Assembly (NCBI GenBank): GCA_945897515.1
Contig: CAMDFO010000051.1
Coordinates: 1-32,972, forward strand
Length of the DNA stretch: 32,972 bases
Source of the DNA: Rhodoplanes serenus
GTDB lineage: Bacteria; Pseudomonadota; Alphaproteobacteria; Rhizobiales; Xanthobacteraceae
Direction: 5' to 3'
Shown here: positions 7,790 to 17,700 of the stretch, in pieces
Position numbering within the stretch: position 1 is the stretch's first letter
Layout of the letters: the number at the start of each line of letters is the position of its first letter
Program-made: the position numbers and the translations under genes
The notes under the pieces: generated by a model
Databases searched by the model: none
Seen by the model: only the letters and a program-made list of their open reading frames with translations
What the model was told of the DNA's origin: nothing

Positions 7790-8710
7790 TTACTTCTCGT
7801 GCGGCTTCGGAGGCGACTCGCCGCTGGCGCTCTTGCCGTTTCCGTAGAGCACCAGGGGCCGCTCGTCGTCGGTGAGCACCGTGAGCCGCCGCGGGTCCTC
7901 GTCGCTGTGCAGCGCCGCGCCGCCGAGATTGAAATGCCGCAGCACCCCGCCGAACGCCCGCTCCAGATTGTCCTGGGTGAACACCTCCGCGGTCGGACCG
8001 GCCGCGAGCACGGTCTTGTTGAGCAGCACCACCCGGTCGCAGAAATCCGGCACGCTGCCGAGATTGTGCGTCGAGATCAGCATCAAGTGGCCTGCGGCCC
8101 TCAGCTCCCGCAGCAGATCGATGATGGCAGTTTCCGACTTCACGTCGACGCCGGTGAACGGCTCGTCGAGCAGGATGATGCGTCCTTCCTGCGCCAGCGA
8201 GCGCGCGAGGAAAACGCGCTTCTTCTGGCCGCCGCTGAGCTCGCCGATCTGCCGCGACCGGTAGGCCGTCATGCCGACCCGCTCCAGCGCCTCATCAACC
8301 TTGTCGCGGTCGGTGCGGGACGGGATGCGCAGAAGATTCATGCGGCCATATCGGCCCATCATCACAACGTCCTCGACCAGGACCGGGAAGTTCCAGTCGA
8401 TGTCCTCGCTCTGCGGCACATAGGCGACGAGGCTGCGTTTCAGCACCTCCGCGACCGGCCTTCCGCAGAGCCGGATTTCGCCCGCCGCCGGCTGGACGAA
8501 GCCCATGATGGCCTTGAAGATCGTCGACTTGCCGCTACCGTTCACACCGACGAGGGCGCAGATGGTTCCCGGCTCGAGCTCGAACGATGCATTCTCCACG
8601 GCGGTGAACCCGTTGCCGTAGGTCACGGTCAGGTTACGCACCGAGATGCTGGCGTGGAGATTGTCGTCTGTGTTGGTCCCGGCGCTCGCCGGCTCCGGGA
8701 TCATGCTCAC
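7790..8710 (-). CDS. Metal ABC transporter ATP-binding protein (SitB/MntA-like)
   Basis: 306-residue cytosolic ATPase that drives metal import. It has Walker [10 protein letters not shown] (55-63), a Q-loop in [14 protein letters not shown] (97-110), signature L-S-G-G-Q-K-K (158-164), Walker B I-I-L-L-D-E-P-F with E183, and switch H215 in S-T-H-N. The Q-S-E-x-x-D-W-x-F-P-V block is characteristic of Mn/Fe-type family members. The GTG start at 8710 overlaps the TGA of the binding-protein gene (GTGA); an ATG six bases later is an alternative. A C-terminal tail of about 45 residues, rich in charged and Gly/Ser residues, extends past the usual domain. Confidence 0.92.
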   Translation of the reverse strand: MSMIPEPASAGTNTDDNLHASISVRNLTVTYGNGFTAVENASFELEPGTICALVGVNGSGKSTIFKAIMGFVQPAAGEIRLCGRPVAEVLKRSLVAYVPQSEDIDWNFPVLVEDVVMMGRYGRMNLLRIPSRTDRDKVDEALERVGMTAYRSRQIGELSGGQKKRVFLARSLAQEGRIILLDEPFTGVDVKSETAIIDLLRELRAAGHLMLISTHNLGSVPDFCDRVVLLNKTVLAAGPTAEVFTQDNLERAFGGVLRHFNLGGAALHSDEDPRRLTVLTDDERPLVLYGNGKSASGESPPKPHEK

Positions 8711-9651
8711 TTGCCAAAACCTTTGGCGATGGTCTCGACCGTCACCTTCAGGAGATCGAGGTAGGTCGGCACCGGTCCTTTGGCCTCGCTGAGCGAATCC
8801 ACGTACAGCACGCCACCATAACGCGCTCCGGTTTCGCGCGCGACCTGTTTGGCGGCGCGGTCCGAAATCGTGCTTTCGCTGAACACCACCGGAATCTTGT
8901 TCTTGCGCACCAGGTCGATCACCTGGCGCACCTGTTTCGGCGTGCCCTGCTCGTCGGCGTTGATCGGCCAGAGATACGCCTCCCTCATCTTGTAGTCCCG
9001 CGTCAGATAGCTGAACGCGCCTTCGCTGGTGACGAGCCAGCGCTGCGCCTCGGGGATCGCCGTCAGGCGCTTGCGCAACGGCTCGTCGATGGCGCGGATC
9101 TGCGCCGCATAGGCCGCGGCATTCTTGTCATAGGTCTGCGCGTTCGCGGGGTCGTGCTTCACCAGCGCCTTGCGGATGTTCTCGATGTAGAGAAGCGCGT
9201 TGCTGGGCGACATCCAGGCATGCGGATTGGGCTTGCCCGAATACGGGCCTTCCCGGATTCCCATCGGCTCGACGCCTTCCGACACCACGACGCTCGGCAC
9301 GTCCTTGACGTTCTCAAAGAAGCGCTCGAACCAGCGTTCGAGATTGAAGCCGTTCCAGAGCACCAGGTTGGCATCCTGGGTGCGGACGATGTCTTGTGGC
9401 GTCGGCTGATAGTCGTGAATTTCGGCTCCGGGCTTGGTGATCGAGTCGACGATGGCAGCCGTTCCCGCGACGTTCTGCGCGATGTCCTGAATCACCGTGA
9501 ATGTCGTCACGACCCGGAATTTTCGCGCGGACTGTTGCGCGGAGGCTGCCCCCGAAAGCATCGCACCCGCAACCAGCGCCGCGATGACGCTCAGCGCGAT
9601 CCGCCGCAAATGCCGGAGCTGTCGCATCGGCCGAGATGTATTCTGTTGCAT
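8707..9651 (-). CDS. Periplasmic metal-binding protein of an Mn/Fe/Zn ABC importer (SitA/MntA-like)
   Basis: 314-residue exported protein of the cluster A-I (ZnuA/TroA/PsaA) fold. A basic N-terminus and hydrophobic core end in A-S-A-Q near residue 39, as a signal peptide. The four expected metal ligands can be placed: H79 (E-I-H-D-Y-Q-P-T-P), H144 (N-P-H-A-W-M-S-P), E259 (F-S-E-S-T-I-S) and D285 (Y-V-D-S-L-S). The His2-Glu-Asp set, and the absence of the His-rich loop typical of ZnuA, favour manganese or ferrous iron over zinc. The gene begins 18 bases after the outer-membrane protein gene and overlaps the ATPase gene by four bases. Confidence 0.92.
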   Translation of the reverse strand: MQQNTSRPMRQLRHLRRIALSVIAALVAGAMLSGAASAQQSARKFRVVTTFTVIQDIAQNVAGTAAIVDSITKPGAEIHDYQPTPQDIVRTQDANLVLWNGFNLERWFERFFENVKDVPSVVVSEGVEPMGIREGPYSGKPNPHAWMSPSNALLYIENIRKALVKHDPANAQTYDKNAAAYAAQIRAIDEPLRKRLTAIPEAQRWLVTSEGAFSYLTRDYKMREAYLWPINADEQGTPKQVRQVIDLVRKNKIPVVFSESTISDRAAKQVARETGARYGGVLYVDSLSEAKGPVPTYLDLLKVTVETIAKGFGK

Positions 9652-9669
9652 CGATCGATCCCATCCATC

Positions 9670-10557
9670 CTAGAAGCGCGCAGCCAGCCCAACGAACGGA
9701 TTGATACGGTCGGAGGCGCGCGTAACCCCGAAGTTCACACCGGCATCGAGTTGAAGATTCTTGTTGAGCTTGTAGGTTACGCCGGTCCCGAGCATCACGA
9801 TATGGCCGAGCGGATCGCGGGTACCGAACCGGGTCGCAACCTCGTAATAGGTGCCGAGCCGCTCGCTCCATTCGTAGGAGAGCGACGCCGAGTTCAGATA
9901 TTCCGGATGGTAGCCGGCGGTGCTGGCGTTCCTGGCAAGGTGCACGCCGGTGTTGAGCCCAAGGCCGAACTTGTCGCTGAGCTTGACCGCGAACGGCACA
10001 ATCAATCCGCCTTCGACGTGCTCCGGGCTTACGCCGTTGCTCCGGTCGGTCGGCAGATTGACGTAAGGCAGCAGCCCCAGCGCGGTCGCGCCCGGCGTCT
10101 CGAACGCGTCGTTGCCCCAGAAATTCCATTTTGCACGAATGTCGAGGCCGCCAACGCCCGACCGGCGCGTGGCCTCCGCCGGATCGTTCGGCTTGGTGCG
10201 CACCACGCCAAACGGACGAGCCACGACATTGATCTCGGAGCGGTGCGTCAGTCCAAGCCGAAAATTGGTGGCGGCCACATCGTAAGTGTCCGTCGCGGTG
10301 CCGTCCGCATCGGCACGCGAGCGGGACAACCCGAACAGGTTTGTCTCGATCTGTATACGTCCGGCGTCGACGGTGAAGGGACTTTCAGTGGTGTCCGGCC
10401 GGTCGGTCGTAAGATCGCGCAACAAACGATCCGGCGTCGGATCGAACAACGAGAAGCGCTCTTTGCTGTTGTCCGGAAGAGCCGAACCGCTCGCGGAAGC
10501 CGAGACACCGGCCACCATCACCAAGGCAGTTGCAAAACCTAGATTCAAACGCACCAC
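9670..10557 (-). CDS. Outer-membrane beta-barrel protein, Phenol_MetA_deg/'transporter' type, in the metal operon
   Basis: 295-residue exported protein. A signal peptide (about 1-26) is followed by L-T-T-D-R-P-D-T-T-E-S-P-F-T-V-D-A-G-R-I-Q-I-E (about 48-70), the hallmark of outer-membrane proteins grouped with the phenol/MetA degradation 'transporter' family. The rest is a run of short amphipathic strands and turns, and the chain ends in L-A-A-R-F, with the terminal Phe typical of BAM-inserted barrels. It is the first gene of the metal-import operon, 18 bases before the binding-protein gene, so I infer it passes the same metal across the outer membrane. Two GTG codons (10557, 10554) compete; AGGAA at 10561-10565 fits the second better. 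Its relation to the known rhizobial Mn porin MnoP is untested. Confidence 0.75.
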   Translation of the reverse strand: MVRLNLGFATALVMVAGVSASASGSALPDNSKERFSLFDPTPDRLLRDLTTDRPDTTESPFTVDAGRIQIETNLFGLSRSRADADGTATDTYDVAATNFRLGLTHRSEINVVARPFGVVRTKPNDPAEATRRSGVGGLDIRAKWNFWGNDAFETPGATALGLLPYVNLPTDRSNGVSPEHVEGGLIVPFAVKLSDKFGLGLNTGVHLARNASTAGYHPEYLNSASLSYEWSERLGTYYEVATRFGTRDPLGHIVMLGTGVTYKLNKNLQLDAGVNFGVTRASDRINPFVGLAARF

Positions 10558-10570
10558 GGATTCCTGCTAT

Positions 10571-10585
10571 TGCGAATTATTCGCA
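10571..10585 (-). promoter_or_regulatory. Perfect 7-1-7 palindrome, probable Fur/Mur-type operator
   Basis: TGCGAAT-T-ATTCGCA is a perfect inverted repeat with the 7-1-7 layout of Fur-family operators. It sits 14-28 bases upstream of the GTG of the outer-membrane protein gene and at or just after the predicted transcription start. A second, overlapping palindrome, CACT-A-AGTG, covers 10584-10592. Alphaproteobacterial manganese importers are commonly repressed by Mur, a Fur-family protein; the match to Mur is an inference from layout and context. Confidence 0.6.
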
Positions 10586-10592
10586 CTAAGTG

Positions 10593-10621
10593 AATGTGGC
10601 TCGTCAGCCTGAGCCTGTCAA
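10593..10621 (-). promoter_or_regulatory. Candidate sigma-70 promoter of the metal-import operon
   Basis: On the minus strand, a perfect TTGACA (10621-10616) is followed after 17 bases by CACATT (10598-10593), a weak -10. Transcription would start near 10586, at the edge of the palindrome, so a bound repressor would block it. A weak -10 is usual in this group of bacteria. Confidence 0.5.
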
Positions 10622-10788
10622 CCTTGTTGCAAATGGCTCGCAAGAAGGTTGAGGTCTGGGGGTCCGGATTTCCGACTAACGCAGGTTTTCGCCCGTTCGA
10701 ATGCACGCTCAAATCAATCGCCGAGAAGGCGAAATGCGCGATTGGGCGTCGACCCCGAGTATCTCTCGGCTAGGAGCCTTGCGATGCC

Positions 10789-13065
<2,277 letters not shown>

Positions 13066-13395
13066 GGCTGATCGGTACAGCGCCCCGCACGGGCGAACAA
13101 GATACGACCGCTTGAACGCCGGTGATCATTGAGAATCTGTTGTGCGTTTTGACCGCTGATCGTCACTGTCGCGGCAATCGTATTTGAACCATGTCGGCAT
13201 GTGCCGCGACCAACACATGGCGGATTAACCCTGCGTGAAGCCATGAACGCCAGATGAATGGTCTACCAACGGCGAGTTCAGGAACATTCCGGCTCAATGT
13301 GGAACTAGAGCCATTTCCAGGTGTTGGAAGGGCTGCGTGTAGAAGGTCCGCTCAGTCGGGTCATCTTCAAAACAAAACCCCAGGAGGGTAATCGA
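13066..13395. other. 330-base intergenic region between parC and a small exported-peptide gene
   Basis: A divergent promoter region with no convincing open reading frame. It should hold the parC promoter (not confidently recognised) and a candidate EcfG-type promoter at 13301-13325 for the small gene to the right. A second GGAAC at 13281-13285 has no matching downstream element. No tRNA-like or other structured RNA was seen. Confidence 0.6.
13301..13325 (+). promoter_or_regulatory. Candidate EcfG (general stress sigma factor) promoter
   Basis: GGAAC (13301-13305), 16 bases, then TGTT (13322-13325). The alphaproteobacterial EcfG consensus is GGAAC-N16/17-CGTT, so the match is complete except for the first base of the -10. 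It lies about 70 bases upstream of the ATG at 13396. Confidence 0.45.
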
Positions 13396-13647
13396 ATGCG
13401 CAAAACACTACTCTCGATGGTTGCCGCGGCAGCCATCGTCTCCGCCGCATCGCTGGCTCCGACGGCGGCCAACGCGATGACGCCTGGCGCCGCCGCAGGC
13501 GTTCTCGGCGCGCTGGAAGAGACCAGCTTGGTCGACGACGTGCGCTATGTCTGCCGGCACCGCGGCTATTCCAGCCGGCGGGTCTGCTGGTGGGAGCCGG
13601 GCCGCCGTCACTATCGGCCCTGGCGCGGGCATCGCCGTTGGCGTTGA
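13396..13647 (+). CDS. Small exported peptide with Cys pair and Arg/Trp/His-rich tail
   Basis: 83 residues. A signal peptide (MRKTLLSMVAAAAIVSAASLAPTAANA, cleavage near 27) is followed by a short mature peptide of about 56 residues. That holds C53 and C64 (Y-V-C-R-H-R-G-Y-S-S-R-R-V-C-W-W) and a very basic tail, R-R-H-Y-R-P-W-R-G-H-R-R-W-R. The ATG at 13396 follows GGAGGG at 13383-13388, a very strong ribosome site. I know similar small secreted proteins in Bradyrhizobium-like genomes as conserved hypotheticals; no function is assigned. The basic, aromatic tail could bind polyanions or membranes, and the cysteines could form a periplasmic disulfide; both are guesses. A strong hairpin terminator follows at once. 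Confidence 0.75.
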   Translation: MRKTLLSMVAAAAIVSAASLAPTAANAMTPGAAAGVLGALEETSLVDDVRYVCRHRGYSSRRVCWWEPGRRHYRPWRGHRRWR

Positions 13648-13651
13648 TGCG

Positions 13652-13704
13652 ATCAGTTAAGTAACTGATTTAACGGCGGATTTGCTTTCGGCAAATCCGC
13701 CGTT
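13652..13704 (+). terminator. Tandem hairpins ending the small-peptide gene
   Basis: First, ATCAGTTA (13652-13659) pairs with TAACTGAT (13662-13669). Then a perfect 14-bp stem, AACGGCGGATTTGC (13672-13685) with GCAAATCCGCCGTT (13691-13704), has a TTTCG loop. They begin five bases after the stop at 13647. Only three T residues close the second stem on this strand. Confidence 0.7.
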
Positions 13705-13800
13705 TGCATGCTTGCATGACCGCGCGGAATGCGGCATTTTAGGGTTAATGCGGCGACGCGTGGGGTCCAGGAGGCAAAACTGGGCTCATGGAGTTGAAGC

Positions 13801-14046
13801 GTGCGTAGCCTGTCGATTGCCTGGTGCATGACCGCCGGCCTTGCGCTGAGCGGAGCGTCTGAAGCCGTTGCCCAGAACCGCTCCGCCCCCAAGAACGCCA
13901 CCATCGTCACATCGAACGTAAGCTCGGCGAACATGAGCACGACGTCGAACGCGAACGCGTCGTCCCGTCAGGACACCGGCCAGTTCGAGCGCAAGTGCGT
14001 GATCATGTCGTGCGGCACGCCGTGGTGCTTCAACACGCGCCGGTAA
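13801..14046 (+). CDS. Small exported Cys-rich peptide (hypothetical)
   Basis: 81 residues. A signal peptide (MRSLSIAWCMTAGLALSGASEAVAQ, cleavage near 25) is followed by an Asn/Ser/Thr-rich linker (26-60) and a C-terminal block, F-E-R-K-C-V-I-M-S-C-G-T-P-W-C-F-N-T-R-R, with C66, C71 and C76 evenly spaced. The start is GTG at 13801 with only a poor ribosome site, so the start is uncertain, but the signal peptide makes it likely to be real. Its stop (TAA, 14044-14046) touches the stop of recO on the other strand with no base between them. I do not recognise a family with known function. Three closely spaced cysteines could take part in metal or heme binding or a disulfide; nothing in the sequence decides this. 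Confidence 0.6.
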   Translation: MRSLSIAWCMTAGLALSGASEAVAQNRSAPKNATIVTSNVSSANMSTTSNANASSRQDTGQFERKCVIMSCGTPWCFNTRR

Positions 14047-14808
14047 TCAGCCCGGCAACGACGATAAACCGCTCGCGGCGCGCGCCCCGGCGCGGCGGCC
14101 CAGCACGGCTGCCACGAAGCCTTCGCGTGCGTCGGCGAACGCCAATCCGCGTGGCTCAAGCACGTGACGATTGAGAAAGAACCCGGTGAGCGCAAAGCCA
14201 TCGGCGAGGTCGTCGGTCGAAGGCTCCGCCGCAGCGCCCATGAAGGTCGGCAACCGCAACAGCCGGTCCCGCCAGGGCTCGCCGGCGTTGCGTGACACCG
14301 CCCGCCCGGATTTCGGCGAGACATAGCTCAGATCGCCGGTCTCCCCGGTCGCGGCGCAGGCGGACAGATCGAGCCCGAATCCGAGTTCGGCCAGAATCTG
14401 CAGCTCGAACCGCACCATCAGCGTACCGGCGGCAACGCGATCCTCCAGATGGTCGAGCACCGCCGCGAGCTGGTCGTGCAGTTCGGGATGCGGATCGCGT
14501 TCCGGCAGCAGCCGGCACAGCGCCGCCAGATGCGTCACGCCATAGACCACATGGGATACCGCGACATGCGATGCGGCGTGCAGACGCAGCGGCTCGATCG
14601 TATAGTGGCCCAGGTGTTCGTCGAGGCGCGCCCGCCAGACCGCCCGCACCGTATTGCCAGGCTGCAGCACCGGCCGCAGCCGCGAGCCGCCGCCGCCGCG
14701 CACCAGGCCGAGATGCCGGCCATGCTCGCGGGTCAGCACCTCCAGGATGGCGTTGGCCTCCCCGTGACGCCGGCTTCCCAGCACGATGCCTTCGTCGGTC
14801 CATTCCAT
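14047..14808 (-). CDS. recO: DNA repair protein RecO
   Basis: 253-residue cytosolic recombination mediator that, with RecR, loads RecA on SSB-coated gaps. The N-terminal OB-fold begins [39 protein letters not shown], a clear RecO opening. The helical C-terminal half contains [18 protein letters not shown], the most conserved RecO block, with the following [20 protein letters not shown]. The four-cysteine zinc motif of some RecO proteins is absent, as is usual for this group. It follows the unrecognised exported-protein gene by 33 bases in the era block. Confidence 0.93.
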   Translation of the reverse strand: MEWTDEGIVLGSRRHGEANAILEVLTREHGRHLGLVRGGGGSRLRPVLQPGNTVRAVWRARLDEHLGHYTIEPLRLHAASHVAVSHVVYGVTHLAALCRLLPERDPHPELHDQLAAVLDHLEDRVAAGTLMVRFELQILAELGFGLDLSACAATGETGDLSYVSPKSGRAVSRNAGEPWRDRLLRLPTFMGAAAEPSTDDLADGFALTGFFLNRHVLEPRGLAFADAREGFVAAVLGRRAGARAASGLSSLPG

Positions 14809-14841
14809 ACGTAAGACCTGTAAGCCAGCGCCCTTGAGTCC

Positions 14842-15912
14842 TCAACGCCTTCGCATCGCAAGCGGCATCGGATTGCGATTCTGCAATTCGTCTTCGCCGA
14901 TGACGAAACAGCGCGCGCGGATCGCCGCCGGCACGCGCGGATGCGTCATGCAGCGGTGAAACACCGTCAGATCGGATTCCCGCCGGTACAGCAGATAAGG
15001 GTGAATCATGCTGCGTTCGCGGCCATCCGCAAAATTGCCGAGACGGTCGATCTTGTCCTTCAGGCTCGGGTCCACCGTGAGGATGGCGTCGCGCAACGTA
15101 TCGCCTTCGATGAAGTTCTCCGGCAACTGGTCGAACGGGCCGTCGAACGCGGTGTTGAGCTGCGAGGCGCGCTCGTTCACTCCGATCAATATCTTTCGCT
15201 GGCGATCGTCGCGGTAGAACGCAAACCCGGTGCGCTTGCCGATCAGGATGCGGTCAACCGCCTTGGCGGCGACGAATTCGTCAGGGACCTTGCCGGTTTC
15301 GTCGAGAATGTAGTGAAACACCTTCATCGGCGCGTTGAACACGAGGAAGAAACGCATCGCCGACTCGTCGAACACCGGCCCGAGAAACGTCTCGTCCGGT
15401 CCAAGCAAATCCGCCGGCGGTTTGACCTGCGACAGATCGTTGAGCGCGAAGGTGACGCTTTTGCCGCCATGGCCGACGCGATAGATCAGGTTGCCCACCT
15501 TCTCCACCGTGATGCCTTTGGCCGCATCGAGCACCTTATGCTGCACGTCGAATTGCGTGCGCCAGTCGGCCGGCTGATCGCCATACGCAAAGTGCACCTT
15601 GCCCTGGTCGCGGTCGGCCATCGCCAGACGGATGTTGCCGGCGTAGGGCACCCCGTTATGGGTGAAGCGAAAATAGTAATAGTTCTCGGTCGGCATGACC
15701 TTCACGCGCTCGGGCAACCGCCCGAGCACGAAAGCGAAAACCGCGAGCGGATCGGCGATGGCGAGCGTGCTCGCCTGGGTCGCCTCTTCGATGTCGGCTT
15801 CGTTGGTGTGCAAAACATTGGTGTGCGTGCCCGGCGCGCCTTGCGCCGAAGCCGTGGCAACGCCGGCGATCGCAATCGCCAGCGCCAAGCCCGTTTGAAG
15901 GAGTGGTTTCAT
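14842..15912 (-). CDS. Unrecognised exported protein coupled to era
   Basis: 356 residues. A signal peptide (MKPLLQTGLALAIAIAGVATASAQ) predicts a periplasmic protein without further membrane segments. The mature part looks globular and mixed alpha/beta, with a Tyr/Phe-rich strand E-N-Y-Y-Y-F-R-F-T-H-N-G-V-P-Y-A-G-N-I-R, two late cysteines (C321, C335) and a basic end, P-M-P-L-A-M-R-R-R. I do not recognise a characterised family. The ATG at 15912 overlaps the era stop codon by four bases (ATGA) and recO starts 33 bases after its stop, so it is made with cytosolic housekeeping proteins although it is exported. The frame is open further upstream, but that stretch lies antisense-like inside era and lacks a signal peptide. 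Confidence 0.8.
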   Translation of the reverse strand: MKPLLQTGLALAIAIAGVATASAQGAPGTHTNVLHTNEADIEEATQASTLAIADPLAVFAFVLGRLPERVKVMPTENYYYFRFTHNGVPYAGNIRLAMADRDQGKVHFAYGDQPADWRTQFDVQHKVLDAAKGITVEKVGNLIYRVGHGGKSVTFALNDLSQVKPPADLLGPDETFLGPVFDESAMRFFLVFNAPMKVFHYILDETGKVPDEFVAAKAVDRILIGKRTGFAFYRDDRQRKILIGVNERASQLNTAFDGPFDQLPENFIEGDTLRDAILTVDPSLKDKIDRLGNFADGRERSMIHPYLLYRRESDLTVFHRCMTHPRVPAAIRARCFVIGEDELQNRNPMPLAMRRR

Positions 15913-16826
15913 TCTTTGGGAAACTCCAATCCCATCTGCCGGTAGCGCTCCGGGTCGTCGCCCCACCCTTCGCGAACCTTCACGAACAAGAACAGATGCA
16001 CCGGCTGCTCGATGATCTCGGCAAGCTCCTTGCGGGCCGCCGCCCCGATCGCCTTGATGGTCTGGCCGGACTTGCCGAGCACGATCTTGCGTTGGCTTTC
16101 GCGCTCGACATAGATCGTCTGTTCGATGCGCACCGAGCCGTCCTTGCGTTCGGTCCAGGTCTCGGTTTCCACCGTGGACTGGTAGGGAAGCTCCTGGTGC
16201 AGCATCAGATAGACTTTTTCGCGCGTGATCTCGGCAGCAAGATGTCGGAGCGGCGCATCGGACACTTCGTCCGGCGGATAGTGCCACGGGCCCGGCGGCA
16301 CGTGGGCCGCGAGCCAGGCGCGAACGTCGGCAACGCCGTAGGCGGTCAGCGCGGCGATCATGAAGGTGGCGTCGAATTTCGCGCGCTCGTTGGCTTCCTG
16401 CGCGAGCCCGAACAGCTTTTCCTTCTCGACCAGATCCACCTTGTTGAGGATCAGGATCTTGGGTTGCCGGATTTCGCCCAGCTTCGCCAAAATCGCCTCG
16501 GTCTCCTCGTCGAGTCCCCTTTTGGCGTCGATCAGCAATGCCACGACGTCAGCGTCATGAGCGCCGCCCCAGGCGGTCGTGACCATGGCGCGATCGAGCC
16601 GCCGCCGCGGCGCAAAGATGCCCGGCGTGTCGATCAGGATGAGCTGCGCGTCGCCGACCATGGCGATACCGCGAAGCAGCGTCCGCGTGGTCTGCACCTT
16701 GGGGGTGACGATGGCCACCTTGCTGCCGACCAGCGCGTTGGTCAGCGTGGACTTGCCGGCGTTGGGCGCACCGATCAGCGCGACAAAGCCGCAGCGTGTG
16801 GCGGCCTGGTCGGGACCCTCAGCCAT
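15909..16826 (-). CDS. era: GTPase Era
   Basis: 305-residue GTPase needed for maturation of 16S rRNA and the 30S subunit. The G domain has G1 G-A-P-N-A-G-K-S-T (19-27), G3 D-T-P-G (66-69) and G4 N-K-V-D (128-131). The usual S-A-L of G5 reads A-A-L here (M-I-A-A-L-T-A-Y-G). A C-terminal KH domain carries R-E-S-Q-R-K-I-V-L-G-K-S-G-Q-T-I-K-A-I-G, the RNA-binding loop. Start: ATG at 16826, eight bases inside the rnc gene, because the G domain starts a few residues later; an upstream in-frame extension runs inside rnc and is not era-like. rnc-era coupling is widespread and fits their shared role in rRNA processing. Confidence 0.95.
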   Translation of the reverse strand: MAEGPDQAATRCGFVALIGAPNAGKSTLTNALVGSKVAIVTPKVQTTRTLLRGIAMVGDAQLILIDTPGIFAPRRRLDRAMVTTAWGGAHDADVVALLIDAKRGLDEETEAILAKLGEIRQPKILILNKVDLVEKEKLFGLAQEANERAKFDATFMIAALTAYGVADVRAWLAAHVPPGPWHYPPDEVSDAPLRHLAAEITREKVYLMLHQELPYQSTVETETWTERKDGSVRIEQTIYVERESQRKIVLGKSGQTIKAIGAAARKELAEIIEQPVHLFLFVKVREGWGDDPERYRQMGLEFPKE

Positions 16827-17700
16827 CGGCCCGGTCCACCCGCACACCCTCGCGTTGGAGCATGGCGGCGGCCGCCGCCTGTTCCGCCACCCGCTTCGAT
16901 TTCCCGATGCCCTCGGCCGGCTCGCGGGCGGGCAGCACCACGGCGACCCGGAATTCCGGATTGTGGTGCGGGCCGGTGCGCTCGACCTCCGTGTAGGTCG
17001 GCGTCGGCAGGCCGCGCGCCTGCGCCCATTCCTGCAGCATGGTTTTGGGATCGCGCAGCGGACGCACCGGCGCCCGCATCCGCTCGCCCCACAGCCGCTC
17101 CACCAGCGCCTCCGCGGCCGGATAGCCGCCATCCAGGAACACGGCGCCGACCAGCGCCTCGCAGACGTCGGCCAGGATCGCCGTCCGAAGCCGGCCGCCG
17201 GCGCTGACCTCAGAGGCTCCCAGCCGAAGTGCCGCGCCGAGCTCGATCGCGCGGGCCACTTCGGCGCAGGTCTCGCGCCGCACCAGATCGGCCAGCCGGC
17301 GCGACAACTCGCCCTCGTCGCCCTTGGGGAAGGCGCGGAACAGCATGTCGGAGATCACCAGGCCGAGCACGTGATCGCCGAGAAACTCCAGCCGCTGATA
17401 GCTGCCGGCGCGGTTGGCGCCGGCCGCCGCAGACACATGGGTCAGCGCGCGGTCGAGAAGGCTTTCATCCTTGAAGTGGTAGCCGATGGTCTGCTCCAGC
17501 GCGACCGACGCACGCACACGCCGCCGAGCCGCCGGCTTCAGCGCCGGAGCGGCGGGCGCGGCCTCCGCGGCAGAAGCTTTGCCCTTGGCCAGTCCCTTGG
17601 CGCTTTCCTTGAGACTTTCTTCGCCGTTGTTCTGGCCAGCCTGCTCGCCGGCGCTCTGTGTCGCAGGGGAAGCGCCGCTGATCTTGCGTAAGCGCTTCAT
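16819..17700 (-). CDS. rnc: Ribonuclease III with N-terminal extension
   Basis: 293-residue double-strand-specific endoribonuclease that processes rRNA precursors and structured RNAs. The signature R-L-E-F-L-G-D-H-V-L-G (103-113) gives E105 and D109; A-D-V-C-E-A-L-V-G-A gives D178 and E181, so all four metal-binding positions are present. A C-terminal dsRNA-binding domain spans about 218-285, from P-K-T-M-L-Q-E-W-A-Q to G-K-S-K-R-V-A-E-Q-A-A-A-A-A-M-L. The ATG at 17700 overlaps the lepB stop by four bases (ATGA). That start gives about 65 Ala/Lys/Ser-rich residues before the catalytic domain, which bacterial RNase III normally lacks. A later non-ATG start is possible, but the coupling favours this one. 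Confidence 0.93.
   Translation of the reverse strand: MKRLRKISGASPATQSAGEQAGQNNGEESLKESAKGLAKGKASAAEAAPAAPALKPAARRRVRASVALEQTIGYHFKDESLLDRALTHVSAAAGANRAGSYQRLEFLGDHVLGLVISDMLFRAFPKGDEGELSRRLADLVRRETCAEVARAIELGAALRLGASEVSAGGRLRTAILADVCEALVGAVFLDGGYPAAEALVERLWGERMRAPVRPLRDPKTMLQEWAQARGLPTPTYTEVERTGPHHNPEFRVAVVLPAREPAEGIGKSKRVAEQAAAAAMLQREGVRVDRADG

Noticed and set aside
13281..13305. First GGAAC as an EcfG promoter
   Set aside because: At 16-17 bases downstream there is GAAC or AACT rather than a GTT-type -10; the second GGAAC fits much better.
13653..13940. 95-codon minus-strand frame over the tandem hairpins and the start of the Cys-rich peptide gene
   Set aside because: It includes the terminator stems as coding sequence and has no ribosome site; the plus-strand peptide has a clear signal peptide instead.
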